From: Verrucomicrobia bacterium UBA6354
GTDB lineage: Bacteria > Verrucomicrobiota > Kiritimatiellia > RFP12 > UBA1067
Reading direction: 5' to 3'
Length of the DNA stretch: 8,565 bases
Assembly: GCA_002440145.1 (NCBI GenBank)
Contig: DJRS01000120.1
Span: forward strand, 1 to 8,565
The notes under the pieces were generated by a model. The model had not been told where the DNA came from and did no database searches. It saw nothing but the letters and a program-made list of their open reading frames with translations. This document shows positions 1 to 7,700 of the stretch, one piece after another. Both the position numbers and the translations under genes were made by a program. Position 1 is the first letter of the stretch; each line of letters begins with the position of its first letter.

Positions 1-1
1 G

Positions 2-574
2 GAAACGGGCCTTTCCCGTGCGCGCATGGAGGCGGTCGCGGGCGTGCGGATGAAGCCCGAGACCGTGCGCGGCGTCCTGTCGGCCGTCGACGTCGCGACG
101 GGGCGCGAGTGGGGCTGCGGGATGACCCGTCCGGCGGACGGGGTGGAGGACCGTCCGCGCGGGACGCGCCACCGCCCCGTCGGCGCGGTGCAGCGCGGGC
201 TCTTCCTGCCGGCCGAGGGCGATCCGCTCCTGACGGGCGTGGGCGATCTCGCGGACGTGACGGTCGCCGTGTCGAAGAGGCACGACGGCTGGACGGGGGT
301 CTTTTCGGCCCTCCCGGCACTCGCACCGGACGTGTTGCGCCGCATCTACCGCGACGCGGGCGTGCACGTCTACACCGATGCGGACGTCGTCCTGTCGGCG
401 AATTCCGCCTGGCTGATGCTGCATACGCGAACAAAAGGGGTCTACGAGGTGCGTCTGCCGCGCGTCTGCCGGCGGGTGACGGACGTCACGTGCGATCGCG
501 TCGTCGCGACGGACACCGACCGCTTCGACTATCCGATGGAAGCCTTCCAGACGGGAGTCTTCCTGCTGGACTGA
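2..574 (+). CDS. C-terminal part of a glycosidase-like protein (5' end outside window)
   Basis: The frame is open from the left edge (first full codon at position 2) to TGA at 572-574, giving 190 visible residues. The ATG at 26 is probably internal, because no ribosome-binding site precedes it and the frame continues upstream. The last 72 residues (from AGVH at base 356) align without gaps to residues 567-638 of the protein at 2821-4767; I counted 24 identities by hand. Shared landmarks are AGVH.Y.D, a central HT, V.LP, RV.D and VAT. The preceding segment reads like the end of a GATase-like domain joined to a beta domain (VAGV near the start, a GW pair before AGVH), as in that neighbour. I infer a full-length paralogue with a TIM-barrel glycosidase-like domain upstream, but no catalytic residues are visible here. 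It ends 83 bp before the next gene on the same strand. Substrate unknown. Confidence 0.85.
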   Translation, partial: ETGLSRARMEAVAGVRMKPETVRGVLSAVDVATGREWGCGMTRPADGVEDRPRGTRHRPVGAVQRGLFLPAEGDPLLTGVGDLADVTVAVSKRHDGWTGVFSALPALAPDVLRRIYRDAGVHVYTDADVVLSANSAWLMLHTRTKGVYEVRLPRVCRRVTDVTCDRVVATDTDRFDYPMEAFQTGVFLLD

Positions 575-640
575 CGGAGATTGACGGGCTGAAAGCAAAT
601 CGGTTTCGGCAATCATTCTGAACTGGCGCAGAACAACACA

Positions 641-650
641 AGGAAAGGAA
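641..650 (+). promoter_or_regulatory. Ribosome-binding site of the exported beta-rich protein gene
   Basis: The purine-rich stretch AGGAAAGGAA lies about 7-8 bases before the ATG at 658. It supports that start, which is followed at once by a clear signal peptide. Confidence 0.7.
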
Positions 651-657
651 CGGAAAC

Positions 658-2784
658 ATGAAAACACGCGTACTGAGAAGCGTATTTCTCGCGGCGGCGG
701 CCACCGCAGGATTCTTTTTGTCCGCCCGCGCGGCGGAAAAGACCGTGGCCAGCGGCGAAACCCTCGACTTCGACGGGACGACGCTCAAACAGGACGAGTA
801 CAAGGCGTGGGCCGGCGCCGACACGACGATCGTCGTCCAGGACGGCGGCATGGTGACGGTGACGCAGGGTCTCGTCAATTGGTCGCCCGCAAGCGGCACG
901 TTCGCCTGCAATTTCAGGCTGGAAGGCGAGAACGCGAAACTCGTCCTGAAGAACTGGTATGCGTACAAGGTGCTGACGGGAAAGATCTCCGGCAACGGGA
1001 TCGTCGAATGCCAGTCGGGGGGCAATCAAGCCCCTTGGACGGAAACGGCGCACACGACGATTTCGGGCGACCTGTCGGCGTTCACGGGTTCGCTTGTCCT
1101 GGGCGATATGCAGGTTGCGATTTCCAACCAGGCGAGCGCCGTGAAACTGGCCCGCGTGACCGGTCTGCAGGGCAGCGACAAGAAGGGTGCGGGGCTTGAC
1201 CTCGGCGCGGGCGTCAAGGTTGAGGTCGCGCAGCTGGACGGACAGATCTGGGTGCGCGGCGCGGACGGGACGACCGTGCTGGCGGTTTCGAACTCGACGG
1301 ACCAATCGCAGATCATCGCGCTCGGCAACGCCGGGTTCCGCGCGTCAGATGAAAATACGCCGTTTCCCCGGCTGACCGTCACCAACCAGACGGAAATCGC
1401 GCTGGCGGGCGGGCATTTCGGCATCGTCGAGGGCGTCGCGGGCGCGGCGGTGCGCGTGGACGGGACGACGCACGTCTACAAGCCGGCTTCGAACCTGAAG
1501 TTCGCCGTCGCGGACGGCGGTACGCTGGAGTTCGGCAACGCGGCGGCCGTGCTGGCCGTCAACCCCGCGCTGTGGCTCGACGCGTCGAAAGCGGAGACGC
1601 TGAAACCGTTTGTCAAGGGCGACAAGACGGCGGCCGAGGTGGATGGGCACACGGTCGTGCGCCGCTGGAACGACTGCCGCGCCACCCAGCAGGAGACCTA
1701 CGGCCTCAATCCCTACCCAAAGACGGCCAGTGGCGCGGATCAGATCTCGTGCTTCCCGTACGTGCTGGCGGATGCCTGCAACGGGCTTTCGTCGGTCTCG
1801 TTCGGCGACGCGAGCCAGAAGGATGCCGCCCGCCATCTGCCGTTCAACAAGAAAGTGGACGTCAGATGGGCGGTGATGGTGTACAGCGCGCAAAACAAGT
1901 TGACTGCCGACGGCAACTTGTACGTGGGCGGCTACTGCCCTGACAAGGATATGCATGGCGCGGCGGGGAAGTGCCCGGCGGCATTTGAAGGGACAGAGGA
2001 GTCGGAGTGGTCGGCGGAGCCCGTTGCGTATGCTTCCAGCACCGAGCCGAAGAAACATCCGAACTACTATTTCTCGCGCGGATGGAACAAGAACAACATC
2101 CTGCAAGTCGGTGATGTCCCGGTTTGGCTGGACGGCGCGCGAATCGCCAACCCCGCCAGCACGGGACTCAGCGGCGGCTACCAGATCCTGACGATCGACT
2201 CGCGGCAGACGGAGAACGCCAACGCGGGCGTACCCGTGCGCGCGCTCGGCACGAAGACGGACGACGGCTACAACTGCGGCGGACAGGTCTACGGCGAGAT
2301 CCTGCTCTTCTCGGACGACATCACGTCCGTCCAGCGTCTGGCGGTCGAGGCGTATCTCGCGGCGAAGTGGCGCGTGCCGGGCTACGATCTCGCCGTGGGG
2401 AACGTCACGGTCGAGGAAGGCGGCGCGTTCAGCGCGCCCGAAAGCCTCTTCCCGAACGGCATCGGCCTGAACCGTTCGTTGACGTTCACCGCAGATGGCA
2501 TCGGCGCCGTTTCGGATCCGCTCCAGTTGGGCGATGCCGAGGCGGACGCCTACTTGGGCGGCACGATCATCGTCAACTTCCCGACGGCGAAGCCCAAGGC
2601 GGGGGCCTACCGCATCATCAGCGCGAAGAAGATCAACCGCCTCGATCCGTCGAAGTGGACGCTCCGGACGACGGAACTGAACGGGCGCAAGGCGAAACTG
2701 GTCTGGGAGAAGAACGCCGCCGGCGACTGCACGGGCGCGTATGTGGACGTCGCCGCGAACGGCTTCGCGATTTCATTCCGGTAG
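658..2784 (+). CDS. Exported beta-rich protein with internal LamG-like lectin domain
   Basis: A 708-aa protein, probably secreted or surface-located. Residues 1-25 form a Sec signal peptide: basic start (K2, R4, R7), hydrophobic core from V9, and an ARA site for cleavage near residue 25. Residues 27-300 are rich in short G/N/T/V strands and resemble the passenger-type beta-helix of PVC exported proteins. Residues about 302-572 form a concanavalin-A/LamG-like domain. It opens with NPALWLDAS (302-310), has the VVRRWND strand, and ends with the family-typical VEAYLAAKW (563-571). Residues 575-708 are a further beta-rich tail without an autotransporter barrel, sortase motif or PEP-CTERM signal. 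Such lectin-like domains usually bind carbohydrate, so I infer a binding or display role beside the hydrolase-like genes. No catalytic motif is recognised and the ligand is unknown. An alternative is a structural surface-layer or adhesin protein. The gene is probably co-transcribed with the next one, 36 bp downstream. Confidence 0.92.
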   Translation: MKTRVLRSVFLAAAATAGFFLSARAAEKTVASGETLDFDGTTLKQDEYKAWAGADTTIVVQDGGMVTVTQGLVNWSPASGTFACNFRLEGENAKLVLKNWYAYKVLTGKISGNGIVECQSGGNQAPWTETAHTTISGDLSAFTGSLVLGDMQVAISNQASAVKLARVTGLQGSDKKGAGLDLGAGVKVEVAQLDGQIWVRGADGTTVLAVSNSTDQSQIIALGNAGFRASDENTPFPRLTVTNQTEIALAGGHFGIVEGVAGAAVRVDGTTHVYKPASNLKFAVADGGTLEFGNAAAVLAVNPALWLDASKAETLKPFVKGDKTAAEVDGHTVVRRWNDCRATQQETYGLNPYPKTASGADQISCFPYVLADACNGLSSVSFGDASQKDAARHLPFNKKVDVRWAVMVYSAQNKLTADGNLYVGGYCPDKDMHGAAGKCPAAFEGTEESEWSAEPVAYASSTEPKKHPNYYFSRGWNKNNILQVGDVPVWLDGARIANPASTGLSGGYQILTIDSRQTENANAGVPVRALGTKTDDGYNCGGQVYGEILLFSDDITSVQRLAVEAYLAAKWRVPGYDLAVGNVTVEEGGAFSAPESLFPNGIGLNRSLTFTADGIGAVSDPLQLGDAEADAYLGGTIIVNFPTAKPKAGAYRIISAKKINRLDPSKWTLRTTELNGRKAKLVWEKNAAGDCTGAYVDVAANGFAISFR

Positions 2785-2804
2785 GCGGCTTGCTGTCATG
2801 CCGT

Positions 2805-2812
2805 AAAAAGGA
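2805..2812 (+). promoter_or_regulatory. Ribosome-binding site choosing the start at 2821
   Basis: AAAAAGGA lies 8 bases before ATG 2821, which favours that start over the in-frame ATG at 2836 (methionine 6). The later ATG is preceded only by a weaker GAAAGATAGAAG stretch inside the gene. Either start leaves the lipoprotein signal peptide intact. Confidence 0.55.
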
Positions 2813-2820
2813 CATAATGC

Positions 2821-4767
2821 ATGAAAGATAGAAGTATGCGCATTCGGACAACATTCATCGTCGCCAGCCTCTGCGCCGCCGGGCTTGCCGCCTGCGGCGC
2901 GGACAGGGTTGCGGCGCCGATCGGTTTCGAGCAGCAGCGGCAGAAGCGACTGTGGGTCACGTACCGCAGCTTCAACAGGGAACTTGAGCGGACGGGGCAG
3001 TTCGGGGCGATGGGCGTGACGAACCGCTGCATCTTCGCGGCGAACACCATCAACGCGTTCGGCAAGCCCTACTGCGAGTATCCGCCGATCTGGAAGGGCA
3101 TCGGCGAATACGACTGGGCGGCGTTCGACGCGCAGGTCGAGGACGTCCTCAAGGTCAGCCCGGATGCGCGGCTGATGTGCATGATCGACCTGAACACGCC
3201 CTACTGGGCCACGCACCGGTTCTGGCTCGACTCGTTTACGGACGTCACGCACGCCGCGTGCGACGCCGTGTGGGTGTCCGAGACGAAAAGGTGGATGCTC
3301 GACTTCATCGACTACGCAGAAAGCCGCTGGGGCGACCGCATCGGCGCGTACATCCTGTCGGGCGGCGGCACGAGCGAGTGGTATGAGTACGACCGTGGCC
3401 GCACGAGCGCCAACAAGGACGCGGCGTGGGTGAAGTGGTGCCGAGCGAAGGGGCTGGACTACGGCGCGTCCGTCCCCCCGCGCCCTTCGCTCGCCAAGGC
3501 CGCATTCGAGGATCTGGTCTACGATCCCGCGACCGAGCCGGAGAAGATCGAATACTGGAAGTTCCACAATTCGCTGCCGGCGGGCGCCTTGCTCGGCTTC
3601 GCCAAGGCCGCGCGCGCGGCAATCCCGAGATCCAAGGAGCTGGGCGCGTTCTTCGGCTACTTCTTCGTGAGCGACACGCGGCAGACGAGCTTCGGGCATC
3701 TGGACTACGAGCGCGTCCTGGCCTCGCCGGACATTGACTTCTTCGTCGCGCCGGGCAACTACTCGGACCGCGCGATCGGCGGCTGTTCGGGCAGCCAGCT
3801 TGTGGACGGCACGGCGCTCCGGCACGGCAAGCGGTTCCTGCACGAGATCGACTACGGCCCGCATGACGACGAGTTCTGGGGCAAGGGCTGCTGGAAGACC
3901 CTTGACGACGACCTGGCGGGCAACACGCGCGAGGCGGCGTTCGCGATGGCGCGAAACGCGAACTACTGGTGGTTCGACATGTGGGGCGGGTTCTACCGCA
4001 ATCCCGTCGTGCGCGAGCGGATCGCGGCGCTGAAGAAAATTCAGGACGAACTGCCGGACGCACCGTCCGTGGCACAAGCCCTGATCGTCGCCGATCCCGA
4101 ATCGATCTACTATCTCAACGAGCGAAATCCGTCCGAGCGGGCGTTCGGGCAGGCGATGCGCAACGCGCTCGCCAAGACGGGCGCGACCTACGACACCTGC
4201 TCGTTCGGCGACTTGGGCGCGATCGACCTGTCGCCCTACCGCCTCGTCATCCTGAATTCGACGCTGCTCATCACGCCGGAACGGGAGAAACTCTTGAAGG
4301 AAAAGGTCCTGACGGAGGGGCGGACGGTCGTGTGGACCTATGCGCCGGGGCTGATCGACGGGCGGTTGCTGGACGCGAAGCGCGTCGAACAGTTCGCGGG
4401 CGTGCCGTACGGGACGCCCGGCGTCAGCGTGACGGAGATGCCCGGCGGCTGGCGCGCGGTCTATGCGCACGACTACACGCTTTACACGCGGGAGAAATTG
4501 GCCGAAATCGAAACGCTGGCGGGCGTGCACCGCTATGTCGACCGGTGTCTGCCGGTCTTCGCCAAGGAGAACTTTCTGGGCATCCACACCGCCGAGGGCG
4601 GCGAAATGGACGTGCATCTGCCCAAGCGTGCCGCCCGCGTGAAAGATCTGCTGACGGGCGAAACCGTGGCGACGAACGCCGTGACGTTCAAGGCGGCGTT
4701 CGCCTCGCCCGACACGAGACTGTTCAAGTTGGAATACACGAGTCCCTGTGACAACGGGAACAAGTAA
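2821..4767 (+). CDS. Putative lipoprotein glycoside hydrolase (TIM barrel + GATase-like + beta domain)
   Basis: A 648-aa protein. The N-terminus has basic residues, a hydrophobic core and a lipobox LAAC with cysteine 25, followed by G26. It is therefore a probable lipoprotein, and lacking Asp at +2 it is likely sent to the outer membrane. Residues about 40-410 look like a (beta/alpha)8 glycosidase domain of GH42/clan GH-A type. Candidate catalytic residues are E186 in GGGTSEWYEY (acid/base) and E342 in LHEIDYG (nucleophile). The 156-residue spacing is plausible for GH42-like enzymes. An aromatic YWWFDMWGG strand (382-390) ends the barrel. Residues about 417-535 resemble the class I glutamine-amidotransferase-like fold of GH42 middle domains (LIVAD, YRLVILN, GRTVVWTYAPG). 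Residues 540-638 are a beta domain shared with the protein ending at 574. Odd point: serine precedes E186, where clan GH-A enzymes normally have asparagine. The specificity and exact family are not recognised. Confidence 0.94.
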   Translation: MKDRSMRIRTTFIVASLCAAGLAACGADRVAAPIGFEQQRQKRLWVTYRSFNRELERTGQFGAMGVTNRCIFAANTINAFGKPYCEYPPIWKGIGEYDWAAFDAQVEDVLKVSPDARLMCMIDLNTPYWATHRFWLDSFTDVTHAACDAVWVSETKRWMLDFIDYAESRWGDRIGAYILSGGGTSEWYEYDRGRTSANKDAAWVKWCRAKGLDYGASVPPRPSLAKAAFEDLVYDPATEPEKIEYWKFHNSLPAGALLGFAKAARAAIPRSKELGAFFGYFFVSDTRQTSFGHLDYERVLASPDIDFFVAPGNYSDRAIGGCSGSQLVDGTALRHGKRFLHEIDYGPHDDEFWGKGCWKTLDDDLAGNTREAAFAMARNANYWWFDMWGGFYRNPVVRERIAALKKIQDELPDAPSVAQALIVADPESIYYLNERNPSERAFGQAMRNALAKTGATYDTCSFGDLGAIDLSPYRLVILNSTLLITPEREKLLKEKVLTEGRTVVWTYAPGLIDGRLLDAKRVEQFAGVPYGTPGVSVTEMPGGWRAVYAHDYTLYTREKLAEIETLAGVHRYVDRCLPVFAKENFLGIHTAEGGEMDVHLPKRAARVKDLLTGETVATNAVTFKAAFASPDTRLFKLEYTSPCDNGNK

Positions 4768-4771
4768 GGAG
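4766..4771 (+). promoter_or_regulatory. Ribosome-binding site overlapping the upstream stop codon
   Basis: AAGGAG sits 7 bases before ATG 4779 and shares two bases with the TAA stop (4765-4767) of the upstream gene. This strong site fixes the start of the large downstream gene and suggests translational coupling between the two. Confidence 0.8.
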
Positions 4772-4778
4772 CGAGAAG

Positions 4779-7700
4779 ATGACGATTCGGAGTTTGATGA
4801 CAGGTGTTTTGGCGGGGGTCTGCCTTGCGGGTGCGGATGCTTTCGGCGCGGAACCGCTGTGCGTCTTCCCGCTGGACGGAACGGGCGAGGCCGTAGTGCG
4901 CGCGGGAGCGGTGCCGGCGAAAGGCGTCGTCTACGGGCGCGAGACGTGGGTCAAGGGCGTTTCGGGGCAGGGGCTGGACGTGCGGCGGCACGCCTACGAC
5001 CAGGCGACGTGCTTCATCGTCGATCCGGTCAAGGACGTGTCCGCAAAGGAAGGGACGGTGGCGTTCTGGTTCAAGCCGCACTGGGCGGAGAACGAGCCGG
5101 GTAGCCACACGATAGTCAGCGCGCGCGAAAAGGGCTGGAAGCCTTTCCGCTTCTACCTCGTGAAGGGAGAGAGAGGGGCGGTCGAGCTGTCGGTCGTCGC
5201 ACCGCGGCAGGTCCAGCTGTTCAAGAAGGGCATTTTCAAGAAGGACGTCTGGACGCACGTGGCCTTTACGTGGTGCGCCGCGACGGGCGAGGTTGTCCTG
5301 TACGCCGACGGCAAGCCGGTCGCGCGGCGTCCGAACAAGGATGCCTTCGGCTATCCCGAACCGCGCGCGACGATGATTCTGGCGTGCGGCGACGGGTCGA
5401 GCGACCGCTTCAAGGCGAAGACGGGCGACGGCGTCTATGACGACATCCGCCTCTACGATGCGGCGCTTTCGGAGACGGAGATCTTCCAGCTCGTCACGGA
5501 GGGCAGCTCGGGGACGCTGAAGCCGGTCGCCGCGCCGGGTGTGGAGTTTGCGTTCACGTTCAGGACGAATCGCCTGACGAGCGCGCAGAACCTGATCCGG
5601 CTGGAGCAGGCGGACGCGGCGGACCGCACACGCCTGACGCTGACGGCGATGGGGGCTTCCGGACGGCTTGGACTTGTGCTGGAGGCGGACGGAAAGACGC
5701 AGACCTTGGAAAGCGCCGACACCTTCAACCTGCGCGTGCCGACGCCAGTGGCGTTCGCCTGCGCGGACGGCGCGCTTGTCTGGAAGATCGCCGGCGCGGA
5801 GCAGGGTCGGCTGCCGTTCAAGGGTGCGTTCGCCGGCTTCACGCAGGCGGCGTGTGCGGAGGGCGTGCGTTTCATCCCGGCGGAGAAAGTCGCGCGGCTT
5901 CCGTTCCTGTCGCGTCGCGATGCGCTTGCGCCGGTGCGTGGCGAGGATGCGCTGTGGGATCTGTCGGACGCCCAGCGTCGCGCGGACGGTGCGCGGCGCG
6001 GCGTGACGCTCAATGGCTACTGGCGCGTTCAGCCCGTGGACGACTTCACGCTCGCGCCGTCCTCCGGCGACTGGCTGTACGTGCGCGTGCCGGGGAGCTT
6101 CCGTTCGCCGCTGTGGGGTTATCACACGCTGGAAGACGGGAAGATTTCAGAGAAGATCACGCACGTCTATCGGAACCGGACGAACGAGTCCTATCGTGCG
6201 GCGTGGTACCAGCGCGGATTCGCGACGCCGAAGACGGTGGCGGGAGCGCGCGTCTGGCTCAACTTCGAGAACCTGAACGGCGACACGGGGCGCGTCTACC
6301 TGAACGGGAAGCAGATCTGTTCCTTCCGCCGAGACGGGAAGATCCATCCGTACGTGCCGAACGCCCGCCGCCTGGACATCACGGACAACCTGACGAGAGA
6401 CGGTGGCATGAATGTCCTGTCCGTCTATGTTGACCGCCATTACATCGGGCTCTGGCGCGGCAAGGTGGCAATCGGCGATCACGCCGAGATCGCGCTTGGC
6501 GACGTCTGGCTGGAGACGGCGCCCGGCAAGGTGGCGCTCAAGACGGGCATTGCGCTGTCTTCCTATCGCACGAAAAGCGTGACGCTGCGGGCGCGGCTGG
6601 AGAATCCCGCGCATCTGACGGGGAAGGCGAGGATCCGGTTCGACTTCTTCCGCGACGGCAAGGCGGGTTTCTCGACGGCGCAGGACGTGACGCTGGACGG
6701 CGCGGCGGAACAGGCGTTCGTTTGGAAAGCGGGCTGGAAGGATCCCGTCCTCTGGAACGTGGAGACCCCGAACGTCTACGAGATGCGCGTCTCGCTCGTG
6801 CAGGATGGGCAAGTCGTCGACTCCCTGCCGACGCGCCCGTTCGGCTTCCGCGAGGCGTGGGTCGAGGACGGCAAGATCCTCCTCAACGGCGTCAACACGC
6901 GGCTGCGGATGTGGACAAGCCCCGGCCTCAACCGCGTGCGCTACTACTACGGCGCGGACGAGGCCGTCGGGCAGTATGTCGCGCACGTCAAGGAAATGAA
7001 CTACAATGCGATTCGGTACGATACGGTCGGCAAGACGTCCCAGGTCGGCTGGACGTCCTATCTGACGGCGTGCGACACGATGGGGCTTTACAACCTCTTC
7101 CCGATGCCGCCGTATGAAGACGAAGACCTGGCTTCCTACGGGGCGGACGTCGAACGGTTTCTGGACTGGTACGGGAACCATCCGTCGATCATCATGTGGT
7201 ACACGGACTTCAACACCTGCTGCTACGCCTGGAACCAGGATCCGGCGAAACTGAACGACACGGACTACAATCCGCCGTGGAAGAGGTATACGCGCACGCG
7301 CGTCCAGACGGCGGAGCGGGTCATGCGTGCGCTCGATCCGGGCCGCGAGTGCTTCCAGCACGCGGGCGGCAACAGCGGCAGGATCTTCACGTCCATGAAC
7401 TACCAGAGCTACGGTACGCCCCTGCAGGAGCAGGAGGACTGGCCGGCCCAATGGGCGGCTCGGCACGTGCAGCCGCTGATGGTGATGGAAACGGGCTTCC
7501 CCTATCCGGCGCAGTTCATGCACTTCGACAATCCGAAGCTCGGTTCGCTGATTCCCGAACACGCGGCGCGGTACTTCGGCGACGGCGTTTACGGACGCGA
7601 GACGGATCCCGTCCCATATTTCAGCGAATGGGCGCAGCCGGTCGTGCGTCCCATGAACGCAAACCAGCGCGACCTGACCGCGGCACATCATCTGCGCGTC

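Noticed and set aside
581..617. Possible promoter in the 83-bp gap: TTGACG at 581-586
   Set aside because: No convincing -10 box lies at 16-18 bases: position 604 reads TTTCGG, and the nearest AT-rich stretch is too far. The -35 match alone is weak evidence in this DNA.
2786..2803. Small inverted repeat CGGC ... GCCG after the gene ending at 2784, considered as a terminator
   Set aside because: The stem is only four base pairs with a ten-base loop and is followed by TAAAAAGG rather than a T-run, and a ribosome-binding site follows directly.
2817..2819. Out-of-frame ATG just before the ATG at 2821
   Set aside because: It is in another frame and has no extended product. The 2821 frame carries the lipoprotein signal peptide and enzyme domains.
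4821..4823. Cysteine 15 of the large GH2-like protein as a lipobox cysteine
   Set aside because: The preceding residues AGV do not fit the lipobox, since valine at -1 is not accepted, and the hydrophobic core before it would be too short. A type I signal peptide fits better.
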